This document shows, one piece after another, positions 53,228-63,366 of a stretch of 64,000 nt of DNA; the first letter of the stretch is position 1, and each line of letters opens with the position of its first letter. The notes beneath the pieces are model-generated. The model saw only the letters and a program-made list of their open reading frames with translations, was not told the origin of the DNA and ran no database searches. The stretch spans positions 1,450,030 through 1,514,029 of the forward strand of contig RPFO01000406.1 of the NCBI GenBank assembly GCA_009746045.1, given 5' to 3'. This DNA comes from Mesostigma viride. Taxonomy: Eukaryota; Streptophyta; Mesostigmatophyceae; Mesostigmatales; Mesostigmataceae. The position numbers were made by a program, and so were the translations under genes.

Positions 53228-54862
53228 ACCTCTTCTAATTGTCCTGCATAGCAGTCCAAGCAAGAGAGAGGGAGTGAATGCGATGTTCAAACTGCGCTGG
53301 GACCACTAGGTCAGCCATCAACTGCTGTGGGTAGGTCATGACATGTTTGCCTACCTTCTTAGTCCTGAATGTCCTTGGGGCCAGGCCAGGTCAGGATATG
53401 CCGCCTTGGCTGGCCAAGCCGCTGGGGGCCGGCCAGACCGAGCTAGGTCGGTGTCTACCTGGCTGGTGCGAGCAAGATGTCCTACGAATGCTATCCTACG
53501 CTGTCTAATCTCGTCCGAAATGCGAGGCATGCCCTGGTACAAAGATTCTAAAGACCTAATAATGCGTGGAAAACCCTACATTCAGGGCCTGACGAAGCAT
53601 CGACCTGGTTACCGTGCCGTTTTATAGCTTGGCCGCCAGCGTGTCCGTGAGCGTCCATGCCTCGGCGCCATACCTGACAGCACGGTGAGGACCAGGACCT
53701 TGAGGAGCATGAGCTTGCGGTGCTCGCCGAGGACCTTCGAGTGCCAGTAGGTTTTAAGCGAACGGTGCCGAGCCCAGGCCAGGCCGATGCGGGTGTCCAC
53801 ATCGGCGGCGGTGTCAGGAAGCATGCTCCCCAGCAGTTCAGTAAAGCGATCACGAAACGGGACCTCCGTCCCGTCTAGCAGCCGTGGTAGCGGCGGGCTA
53901 CTGGAAGCCCCAATCACCATCGCCTCAGTTTTGACACTAATCTCCAACCCCACCGCCCGCGCCTCCAAGCCCCGCAGACAGTCCAGCCAGGTCTGAATGT
54001 GCTCGATCGGGGCGCGCAATGAGGGTGGTGTTGTCCGCATAGATCAGGTCTGCCAGGCGGTAGCCAGTGCTAACCCCGCCATGCTCGCGCTCGTTAAGGA
54101 TGTCCAAGCCAGGCTCGAACCCCTTAACCAGAGCAGTAAAGCGCGCACGTGCGTGCCCGGCGCATGACGTGATCCACGACAATAATGAACAGATATGGGG
54201 ACAGGACACTGACACAACCTTGCCACACCCCGTGGTGAAGGGGGAATGGTGGGGTGGTGCCTTCCGCAGTCCGCACTACTGCCTGTGAGCCCTCATACAT
54301 ACAGTCGACGAATGGCAGCAATAAACGCTGGTGGTACCCGACCAGAGCTATAGGATGGCCCAAAGAGCCTCCCAGAGGACCGTGCCAAAGGCCTTGATAT
54401 AGTCAACAAAAATGAAGACTACTAGTGGCAAACTGTCAGGGCAAAGGCGACGCACCTCCTCCATCAACCGGCGCGCGACAAACACAGCCATGACAGTGTT
54501 ACGACCACGACGGAAACCCATCTGAGACTCACCCAGCCAGGTGCCGGGTCCAGCGCGGCGCGGAGCCGGTGCAGCATCATGCATGCGCATGAAGACCTTC
54601 AGCGCGGCGCTCTGGAGGCAGACACCCCGATAGTTACCGGGGTCAGCAGCAGAGCCCTTCTTGTACAGCATGACTCGGATGGCCGTCTGCCACTCAGCAG
54701 GCGGAGGCTCATCAGAGAGCAGGACACGTGCGGTTGCAGAACGCCAGCAGAAGCTCCCTCACCGCAAGGTCAGGGGTCTAAGTTCGATCAGCAACTCAGC
54801 CGAAAGGTGGTCGGCACTCGGCACCGACCGCCGCGTCGTACCGCAGGCGAGCAAGCTATTCC
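53228..54862 (-). pseudogene. LINE B ORF2: reverse transcriptase and C-terminus
   Basis: Ordered but frame-broken segments: NYRGVCLQSAALKVFMRM (about 54600), FRRGRNTVMAVFVARRLMEE, VFIFVDYIKAFGTVLWEAL (block A, about 54370-54420), GVWQGCVSVLSPYLF (about 54190), LIYADNTTLIA (the catalytic YADD reads YADN, about 54020-54055), thumb sequence LLGSMLPDTAADVDTRIGLA, FVGHLARTSQVDT (about 53470) and FEHRIHSLSLAWTAMQ (about 53255). At least four frame changes. Non-functional. Confidence 0.85.
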
Positions 54863-56102
54863 TTAACCCCTCATTGGTCTTGCAGCCGATTTTCCGCCAA
54901 AAATCGACTTGCAGCCGATGCATCGGCTGCTCCGCGGGGGACCAAATTGCGCGAAAGCTATTGAGAATTAGGAAAAGTTTAGCTGAGAAGATCGAAAGTT
55001 TATAATTTTCCTCACAGCATGGTACTAGGGTTCGCATACTTCTGACAAAGTTATAGAGGTGTTCTGGCCGGTCAAAGTACAAGGGGTCAGGGTACTTTTC
55101 CACGTACAACGTGCATTCCGGAAAACGACGACCTGGCCATGGCGGCTTGCGCCCACGCATGGAATTTACGTTTGCGTTCGAATTTTCTGGCCAAACTTAG
55201 GAAATTGATTTTATACGTCCTAAAGATCACACAGGCCAATTTTTGGTTCGCGGGAATGCCATTTGATAGGTGTCGGCAGCGTTCTTGCTGGAAAAAACTG
55301 CGATCAGGCCGGACGATAGAAACGTTGACAGCAATACCTTTACGGCGTATTTTAAAGGATATATTGGTTTCTTTGTACTTTTTATGATACATAGTAGTCA
55401 TAAACGTGCAAGGGTGCATGGCAAGAAATCGCCGAATCTAGCGACCATGCTGCACAACTTTGGTGTGCCGAAATGCGCCATTTTGCGGCCACCGCCTGGG
55501 CCAAGGTAACGCCATCCATGCCTGGTAAAGCTTCAGCATCGTTTTCCTATCGATGTTTGACGTTTATATATACGTTCTAGCTTGTGTAGCACATTCTTTT
55601 TGCATTATTCATGCTCTTTCTTGACCCTGGCCTGGCCCCTTTCTAAAACACCCTTCTTAGATGCTTCCCTCTGTCAGTTGACCTGCCACAGGGTGATGGT
55701 GATAAGTTTTAGAGGCAGTATGGGTTTGAATACCTCCATATATGTTTGTTATACATTTCCCATACACATATTGCATGATTGTGAGGCAATTGGCTGGTCT
55801 CTGTGGCATCATCAAGCACGTAACTTGTGAGTAAAAGCTTCCCATTGACAGCATGTGCCACCAGGTGTGCTGGCCATCACCTGGCAAGCTATAGCAGCTT
55901 AGGCCTAGTTTATCCTTGCTAGGGCAGGCTGAAATAGGCTCAGCGTCACTAGTTTGTTGGTGGCTGCCTCCTATAATGTATGCCTTGCGTAGGGTATCCG
56001 TACCACGTTACCTACGTGCATGGACAAGGTGGCAACTGCACATAGGTGCCATGTAAGGGCAGTGTGATGATGCAGTTATGTTTCCCCATCATTGTGGAAG
56101 GG

Positions 56103-56524
56103 ATCGGGGTTCTTTGAACGGAGTTTCTTCTATACGTGAATGCGGGAACAAGAGGCCGCTGGATGAGCGGCTTATAGTCGTAGTGTTTACTCGTAGTAGC
56201 TGTTTGGCTAGAGCTTTTGTGATTAGTAGATGCAATATAGTGCATGGTTGAAAAATGAATTAAATAAAATGTGCGTTCCGCGCTTGGGTTGATTATACCC
56301 GGGCGGAACGGGGCGTGAGGTGCAGTGCCCCTGAAAAGAACAACCTACGCATTATTTAATACTAGCCGTGCAGATTCGGGATATTCTACCCCCGGTCTGT
56401 ACGGTTAGCGTCTTACTAGCATCCACTAAACATAAGGGTTTAATGACGTCAGTTAGCTAGGGATAAGGGAGGTTTTGCGACTAAAAGCCGCTCTGGCTGG
56501 TTTTGTCGGCCTCTTTCTTTGCTC
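56103..56524 (+). repeat. internal direct repeat, copy 1
   Basis: 422 bases, ATCGGGGTTC...TTTGCTC, nearly identical to 57488-57904. It encodes the end of a short frame (GNKRPLDERLIVVVFTRS) and an ATTAAATAAAA stretch that could be a polyadenylation signal. The ends are not TG...CA, so it is not an obvious LTR. Confidence 0.9.
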
Positions 56525-57487
56525 GTTGTCGTTGCGGCGGCAGCCGCAGCTATGGGTGCTGCGGAGCAAAATCCCAAAAGCACTGGTTGCACTGGCCACT
56601 TGGCCAGTGGTGAGACTTCCAGTTGTTAACCGGCCAGGCGTAGTTCCTCGCCCGGTTAACTAAAAGAAAAGAAAATGATTACCTCCGGTCCGCACCTTTT
56701 CCCCAGCTTGGGGTCTTTGGTGGGCCGGATGCCGTGACAGGTGCTCAACTGTCGCTTGGTCGGCCCAGTGCGCGAGCTGGTGCTCCGTACCTGGGGATGC
56801 TTGCACCCCGGGTTGGAGCCGGATGGCTGGCACTGGCGACCCGTGTCTCGGTCCGCGGCCTGCGGCTTTTTCTTCGGAAATTGCTGCTGGCCAGCAAACT
56901 TTGCAATTGCCTTCCGCCGAGGGGGGGGTGGTTGGGGCTGGGGACGGCGATGGGAAAAGCGCCTTAGCTAGAAATTTTTTCCCCACGCATAGAAACCTCG
57001 GGGGGAATGCGGTCTTGGCTGAACGGACTCTCGTTCAGCCAGGTGCCTGGGGCTGTGGCCTCGGGCATCCGGGCTGGCGGGGCCTGGGCTAGGTCCACGT
57101 TTTTTCTCGAAGCACCCCGGGTCTATGGGGAGACGGCCATAGCGGTACCGACTCGGGGCCCCGAGAGGGGTCATGATAGGCTGGCCGTGCGCAATCGCAG
57201 TGCAAATGCGCTGGGCCTTTTTGGGCCTGGCCATGCATCCACAGCCGCCGGGCACACGCCTCCCGATGTGGGGGGGCTCCCGTTTTGCGGCAGGGCGGTC
57301 ACTTGTGACAACGAGCAAGGTGGAGTGCGGCTTCAAGGGAAAGCCAGGGCGGGGGTGATTGGGCAACGTACTTCATGAAGGGCCTTGAACGGCGTGCCTC
57401 CGGGCATGTCAATTAGTGTCACATGTATGCTTCCACTTATTGTTTTAATGAAGATGCTGGTTTTTGTGGGAGCTACGTGGGACATGA

Positions 57488-57904
57488 ATCGGGGTTCTTT
57501 GAACGGAGTTTCTTCTATACGTGAATGCGGGAACAAGAGGCCGCTGGATGAGCGGCTTATAGTCGTAGTGTTTACTCGTAGCTGTTTGGCTAGAGCTTTT
57601 GTGATTAGTAGATGCAATATAGTGCATGGTTGAAAAATGAATTAAATAAAATGTGCGTTCCGCGCTTGGGTTGATTATACCCGGGCGGAACGGGGCGTGA
57701 GGTGCAGTGCCCCTGAAAAGAACAACCTACGCATTATTTAATACTAGCCGTGCAGATTCGGGATATTCTACCCCCGGTCTGTACGGTTAGCGTCTTACTA
57801 GCATCCACTAAACATAAGGGTTTAATGACGTCAGTTAGCTAGGGATAAGGGAGGTTTTGCGACTAAAAGTCGCTCTGGCTGGTTTTGTCGGCCTCTTTCT
57901 TTGC
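57488..57904 (+). repeat. internal direct repeat, copy 2
   Basis: 417 bases matching 56103-56524, with a 3-base deletion and few substitutions. Here the frame opens upstream at 57385 and runs 82 codons to 57633. A 28-base sequence beginning GGGCAACGTACTTCATGAAG occurs both before (57361) and after (57941) this copy, so the block arose by a complex duplication. Confidence 0.9.
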
Positions 57905-58432
57905 TCCCCACCCACCCACCCTTGTCTTGGTTGCCTCTAGGGCAACGTACTTCATGAAGGGCCTTGTATTGTATGGCATGGTTGGGGGCCATATTAGTAG
58001 GTATTAGTAGGTAGTATGCCCACCCCTACCCCCTTGGTTGCTTTTTACCAACGGTACCCCTATGGGCTGTACTGGGTGTAACTGCTGGTATACCCACCCA
58101 AATGATGACCCCAATGGCTCAAACTGTTCAGCAACTAATTGTTTATCATCCCTGAAGTGGTAGGTGCCTAGGTCTTATAACATAATTCAAAATGCACATT
58201 CTACCAAAAATGAAAACGCGCGTCTCGACCCCCCTAACTTTGGCGGTAGTTTTCTATGGCCTACCCTGCAGATATGTTAGGTTGTGATAGCTCACCCCGA
58301 AGGGCAACTCATGGACATGCTTGACCCCCAAGGACAGCCCTTGGATGTTGGTAGGTTGGCTGTGGGGTGGTTTGCAAATTTAGCATTTTGCAGCCGATTT
58401 TTCGGCTTTAAATGGGACCAATGAGGGGTTAA

Positions 58433-59667
58433 AAGTGAATGGGTGGACGGCGCCGTCGGTGGCAAGGCAGGCAGCAGCCCTCCTGCAAGGCGGGGACTTG
58501 GTAGTCCACGGCCGAGGAGGGTGGCGCAGGCGGCGGCGGGGGTCCGGCAACACCGAGACGGGCGGCCGTCTCGGGGTGAAGCGGCGGTGGAGCCTGGGCG
58601 CGGGCCCCACCTGTCAAGGAAACATTGTGGGCCAACCAGCGGTCAAGGCTGACCGGCGCCGTGCCGTCCCCCGTGTGCTCCACCGGGGTGCGCTGCCGCC
58701 GGCCGCCGAGCTGGTCGAGGTGGTACCACATGTCCTTGCCCTGCATGGTTGCGAACTTGGCAGGCCTTGGCATCTGCGATGCACTGGGCCGCCTCTGCGT
58801 CCTGAGCATGTGCGTAGGCCTCCCCAAGGGCGGCCATGAGCACCGGTTTCAGCAATGGGTCCCGGTTACGCTTGAGGCCGGCGGCACCGGGCGGCCAAGA
58901 CCTTGGGGTCCTGGCGGTAGAGCGGGCCGGGGCGGCGGCGGGGCATGACCGGCAGCTAGGTGCCGGGCCACCAGCAGCGGGGCGCGGGCCGCAAAGCCCG
59001 CAAAAATGGCGGCGTTGGGAGCACCCTTGTCCAGCTCACGAGTCGACGTCCGCCCGGGCGTCCAGGGCGGCCAGGTACTCTGGACAGTCGGTACCGGAAC
59101 CTTCCGCTCGCGCTCGGCGTCCGTCCATGCAGTCCTCAGGATCTCCCCGCAGACCGGGCGTAGAGCAGACCAGTCAGGACGGGCCACTGGGGCGAGGCGC
59201 TAGTGGATGCGTGGAACCGGAGCCGAATGGTCGCACGCACCCGGGCGGTGGTCAGAGCACACCGTGGGCGTGTCAAACACTTGGGTGTCCAGAACCGAGG
59301 TGCACCTGGGCTGCCGTACCACCACGTAGTCCAGACAGGCCTGACGGCCGTTAGGGCCGCGAAAAGTGACCAAGTCCTGTGAGGGACGTTGAAAGTGGCA
59401 GTTGACAGCAACCATCCCGCTATCCCGCAAAAAGGCAGAAAACAAGGGAGTGTTGTCGTTAGCAGCCGTGTCAGCAGGCGCAAAGCGACTGCCAGCAGTG
59501 CCCACGGGGAGCGAGGCATTGGCGTCGAGCAGCATAGCCAAAAAGTGGCGGGCCGGGGTGGCCCGGGCCTCAAGGCGATGCAAGGCCTCGAAGAACTTCT
59601 GGCGTTCCGACTCAGGTAGACCACTATGGGGTGCGTAGCCCACCCCCACCGTGACTGGTGGTGTTCA
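58433..59667 (-). pseudogene. LINE B ORF2: AP endonuclease end and linker
   Basis: 59200-59649 encodes the C-terminal half of an APE-type endonuclease: FLAMLLDANA, DSGMVAVN, CLDYVVVRQ and the catalytic CSDHRPG. Pro/Arg-rich linker sequence follows to 58433 (RPLLRT-like stretches, KDMWYHLDQLGGRRQRTP). The first half of the endonuclease is missing, as expected from 5' truncation. Confidence 0.85.
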
Positions 59668-60159
59668 AGAGAGTGGATGCGGTGTTCAAACTGGGCTGGG
59701 ACCACTAGATCGGCCAGCAATTAAACATCTGGATGTAGTTCGTGGCATGTTTCCCTACCCTTGTGGGAATGCCCCTGCATGGGGCCAGGCCAGGTCAGAA
59801 TATGCCGCCCTGGCTGGCCAAGCCGCTGGGGGCCTGCCAGACCAAGGGCGGTGTCGACCTGGCTGGTGCGAGCAAGGTGTCCTACAAATACTATCCTATG
59901 CTGCCTAATCTCGTCCGAAATACGAGGCATGCCCTGATACAAAGACTCTAATGATGGGCGCTTAATTGGTAAACCCTACGTTCGAACTGATCAGGACCTG
60001 TCGGAGCATCCTGTAAACCGTGCCGTCTAGCTTAGCTGCCAGTGTTCGGTGTGATTGTCCACACCTCGGCGCCATGGGCGAGCACCGTGAGGACGAGGAC
60101 CTAATGAAGAGCATGCGCTTGCCGTGCTCGCCCAGGCCCTTCGAGCCCGGGTTGGTCTG

Positions 60160-60618
60160 TACGCCGTACGGATGCGAAAAAATGCGGGATAAAGCATATT
60201 TTAGGCCTCCGCGTATTATACGCGTACTTTACTTCAGACTACAGTACACGGTTTGGACTTAGAATTTTTCGGGGGTACCAGCAGGCAGCGGGCACTGGCG
60301 CGGTGCCCAGGTTCTGGGCGCGGCGCGCTCACTGCACAGTTGAGATTTTTACTACTAGAAGTAGATGCGTACAGTTCTTTTCATAAAGCGCAAGCCTTGC
60401 AAAATGTTTGGCCGGTAGGAGACAGCTAGGACTAGGTACATAACGCACATGGATATGTGACCAACCAAATTTCCTAAACATTATTTGATATAAAAGCATG
60501 CTTGGTTCCAAGGGTGGGCCAGAAAATGTTATTTGGCTAGTTACTCTCAGGCGCACAAAGATACCCAAACTCAGTCCGTTCTCGTGGTTCCAGTTATGAC
60601 AGTTTAAGGGTTAAGTAC
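60160..60618. other. no gene recognised
   Basis: Unique-looking sequence between LINE A and the half-LINE fragment. No motif seen. Confidence 0.4.
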
Positions 60619-60875
60619 ATGGCGGACAAGCTGGCGTTCCTTAAATGCCGCAAGAAGCTCTCGGAGACTCGCTTCACGCTGGACGACGACTTGACCCTGG
60701 CCCAGCAACAGCGGCGACGCGAGCTATGGCGGCCGACCTACCTCCAGCTCCGGCAGAGCGCACGGGAGAAGCCGGTATACTGGAGGGGGGCGGTCATCCA
60801 CGTACGTTGACCACAAGCCCTGGCAGCCCCCTCCTGCCACCTCAGACTAGGAATATATTCTGATCAGGCACGCCG
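60619..60875 (+). pseudogene. half-LINE ORF1 C-terminus fragment
   Basis: 60619-60810 encodes KLAFLKCRKKLSETRFTLDD, then DLTLAQQQRRRELW and EKPVYWRGAVIHV, matching the end of the ORF1 at 46280. 3' UTR sequence (TCTGATCAGGCACGCCGCA) follows to 60875, where a SINE-like unit is inserted; UTR-like sequence resumes near 61160. Confidence 0.8.
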
Positions 60876-61155
60876 CAAAGGTGAAAACCATTTGCGTTCA
60901 GTACCGGGCCGCGGAAAACGCGGAAAAACGCGATCCATTGCATGTGCAAATGAATCCGACCGGAATCGAACTGGGGACCTCGCGCACCAACTTTCGCTGA
61001 CTATAGGACGGACGTCTCCGGTTACCATGGCATCGCCAACTTACACCTACAGTCATCCGCAAAAGTTCTCCTGTCCGGGAAGTGATGCAAGCCTTTCGGA
61101 TTCGGTACTAGATAAATCACTCGAGATCTGTGTGTAGGAGTACTACACACGTGTC
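60876..61155 (-). mobile_element. tRNA-like SINE candidate, copy 1
   Basis: Repeated at 62553-62822. Read on the minus strand it has a B-box-like CAGTTCGATTCCGG and, about 35 bases upstream, an A-box-like TATAGTCAGC, within a ~270-base unit ending in the GGTTTTCACCTT side. The two copies differ by several indels. Polymerase III origin is inferred from these boxes only. Confidence 0.6.
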
Positions 61156-61282
61156 TGCACGCGAGGAATATATATACCAGTAGTGTAGATTAGTAAGGCT
61201 TAGCCTAGCATATGTCAGTGGCCCACGCGCATGTGCGCCCATAATAGGCCCCATGGATGTTGCCTTCAGAATTTAGCCAAGC

Positions 61283-62553
61283 CATTAATTAATTAATTAA
61301 TTATCAACATCGCTCCGTTGGGAGTCAATGTAGCACATATCCCTGAGAAGGGGCATATGGCTTTTAATACATCCTAGGCTACTTCATGCAAGGGTGGGAA
61401 TGTAAGCTACCCGTGTACCTGATCAGAATACCCGTGCTCTAGGTGCACCAGGGCACCCGCACCACCATGCTGTCTCAGGTTCAACCCGCCTAAGGGGGGG
61501 ATCCTGGCACGGGGGAGGAAGATCATCATGGCTATACAAGAGCTAGGACATGGCTTCCCAGTGGGGAAGCTCCCGCGTGTGCAATCCCGCGGGAGGCACG
61601 CCAGATAGCTCCCCCTAGGGCAGCGTGCGGCTGCCTAGATAGATGTTGTAGTTAGAATGCTGTTAGATAGATGTAGTATGTAGCCAATGTAGATAGATTA
61701 GACCGGTAGGAATGTTTGCACCCATCCATCCATCCATCGGGGTTAATGCTCTGTGACTCCCCAACGGGAGCACGAGTCTAATTAATTAATTAATTAATGG
61801 CTTCTCGACAGAGAGCATCTCTCTGCATGGCATAGCATGGCTAAATTCTTAATGCAACATCCATGGGGGTCCCATTATAGGCATGGCTTGGCTTAACATA
61901 GCCAGGGCGTAGCATGGCTGTACTAGGACTAGGCTAAGGCTATGGCTGGTTGTGTACCGTGCGTTGGCGGCACATGACTAGGTGTGTTGGCACAGCGAGG
62001 CAAACATTCTAGGCATGGCTGCCTTAGCGGCAGTGACGCCAATGGTTACAAGCTAGGGCTATTGCTATTCTAGCCCGCTGGGGGCGTCCACATCTTGTGG
62101 TTGATCATCAGGTCCCCGCCCCTCCAGTACACCTTGGGCTTCTGGGGGTCCTGCTTATGGCGGAGGTATGCCGGCCGGCCACAGGTCGCGTCGCTGCTGT
62201 TGCTGAGCGGGGGTGAGCCAAGCCATGCCTATAATGGGACCCCCATGGATGTTGCATTAAGAATTTAGCCATGCTATGCCATGCAGAGAGATGCTCTCTG
62301 TCGAGAAGCCATGTCCTAGCTCTTGTATAGCCATGATGATCTTCCTCCCCCGTGCCAGGATCCCCCCCTTAAGCGGGTTGAACCTGAGACAGCATGGTGG
62401 TGCGGGTGCCCTGGTGCACCTAGAGCACGGGTAGCTTACATTCCCACCCTTGCATGAAGTAGCCTAGGATGTATTACAAGCCATATCCCCCTCAGGTATA
62501 TGTGCTACATTGACTCCCAACGGAGTGATGTTGATAATTAATTAATTAATTAA
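61283..62553. repeat. large inverted repeat of two half-LINE 3' ends
   Basis: A minus-orientation 3' end (tail at 61283-61302, hairpin CTCCGTTGGGAG, UTR to about 61556, continuing 61799-61905) faces a plus-orientation copy (62214-62535, tail to 62553). Arms of about 350 bases share AGAGAGCATCTCTCTGCATG and GATCATCATGGCTATACA. A ~300-base spacer separates them. Confidence 0.85.
61557..61798 (+). mobile_element. short LINE 3'-end insertion in the left arm
   Basis: About 240 bases ending CTCCCCAACGGGAGCACGAG plus an AATT-repeat tail. It interrupts the inverted-repeat arm between ACATGGCTT and TGGCTTCTCG; the repeated ATGGCTT/TGGCTT suggests a short target duplication. Confidence 0.65.
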
Positions 62554-62822
62554 AGGTGAAAACCATTTGCGTTTAGTGCCGGTCCGCGGAAAACGCGATC
62601 TGCAAATGAATCCAGGCCGGAATCGAACTGGGGACCTCTCGCACCACCTTTTGCTGACTATAGGACGGACGTCTCCGGATCCTAACGCATCGCCAACTGA
62701 CACCTACAGTCATCCGCAAAAGTTCTCCTTTCCGGGGAGTGATGCAAGCCTGTCGGATTTGGTACTTGTAAGATAAATCATTCGAGATCTGTGTGTGTAG
62801 GAGTACTACACACGTGTCCACT
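62553..62822 (-). mobile_element. tRNA-like SINE candidate, copy 2
   Basis: See copy 1. This copy sits exactly at the end of a (TTAA)n tail, as if the tail were its insertion site. Confidence 0.6.
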
Positions 62823-63196
62823 CGAGACTTGTTCAGTCTCGAAACCCCTCAGAGTATGCCCCTGCTCAGGGATATGTGTTACATAAACTCCCCACAGAGA
62901 TATGTTCTTAATTAAAAATGTATTCATCCCATTCCATGAATGTTCAACTAAGATGTCCAACCAATGGTCGCAACAGAAACAGTAGAAGTTTCAATTTCAA
63001 AATTTCCATGCATCAGCGTTAACAAAAAATTGATATGTCATTTCCCCAAGCTTCAAAGCCAAATGGCAAGGATTCATATGACATAGTTGATGCAGCGATA
63101 GAACTACGTGTAACGGCTCTGACTATACAAGTGAGACAACTACACTCCTACATAAATACCCCCATGAAAGGTAACAGTAGCTGTTGAGTACTATAC
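62823..63196. other. no gene recognised; LINE tail remnant
   Basis: A CTCCCCACAGAGATATGTTCTT hairpin/tail remnant occurs at about 62880-62910 (plus). The rest is unique AT-rich sequence. Confidence 0.5.
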
Positions 63197-63197
63197 C

Positions 63198-63366
63198 TGA
63201 GACGAAGTTGTTGGTCCCATGACGTTGCATGACAGGTGAAGCGACTCAGGGAACTCGCCAGGCAGGCACTTCGGACCAGTATTAGGCGGTGCAGGCACTC
63301 ACCATGCAGGTAGTGCAGGGACGCAGCAGACCCATCAACCACGGCATCTGACGATAAGCACATTGT
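63198..63366 (-). CDS. possible F-box-like exon
   Basis: The minus frame encodes SLHYLHGECLHRLILVRSAC and then SRFTCHATSWDQQLRL, which follows the F-box pattern: L-x-YL, then L-x-x-x-x-VR-x-x-C, then W near the end. A fair donor (CAG|GTATAG) closes it at 63198. The upstream acceptor is not certain. If real, it belongs to a gene running off the window or with exons I cannot see. Confidence 0.3.

Larger units (their letters stand above)
54863..58432. mobile_element. TTAA-flanked DNA transposon, piggyBac-like ends, no transposase seen
   Basis: Begins TTAACCCCTCATTGGTC (54863-54879) and ends GACCAATGAGGGGTTAA (58416-58432): TTAA target duplications around perfect 13-base terminal inverted repeats starting CCCC. 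Similar subterminal TTGCAGCCGATTTT stretches follow at both ends. Removing it rejoins LINE B ORF2 between the linker and the reverse transcriptase. TTAA targets and CC-starting ends are hallmarks of piggyBac. No DDD transposase is recognisable in the interior; frames at 55087-55419 (minus) and 56.7-57.4 kb are unassigned. It holds a 420-base direct repeat. Confidence 0.85.
53002..59667 (-). mobile_element. LINE B, inserted in LINE A and split by a TTAA transposon
   Basis: Flanked by the 11-base duplication AGAGAGTGGAT (52991-53001 and 59668-59678). The 3' end at 53002 has a TTAAAAATTAAATTATA tail and the ACTCCGTTGGGAG hairpin. 5'-truncated within the endonuclease. Without the transposon it is about 3.1 kb. 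Confidence 0.85.
52030..60150 (-). mobile_element. LINE A, 5'-truncated, carrying two nested insertions
   Basis: The 3' UTR lies at about 52036-52209 and 52911-52990 (split by a foldback element). ORF2 C-terminal sequence resumes at 59668 after LINE B, with FEHRIHSL, FVGHLARTSQVDT (about 59850) and thumb-type sequence to about 60150. Both insertions are bounded by target duplications, which proves the order of events. All frames are broken. Confidence 0.75.

Noticed and set aside
56103-57904. Small LTR retrotransposon (TRIM) defined by the 420-base direct repeats
   Set aside because: Repeat ends are ATCGG...GCTC, with no TG...CA, no target duplication, no primer site and no polypurine tract.
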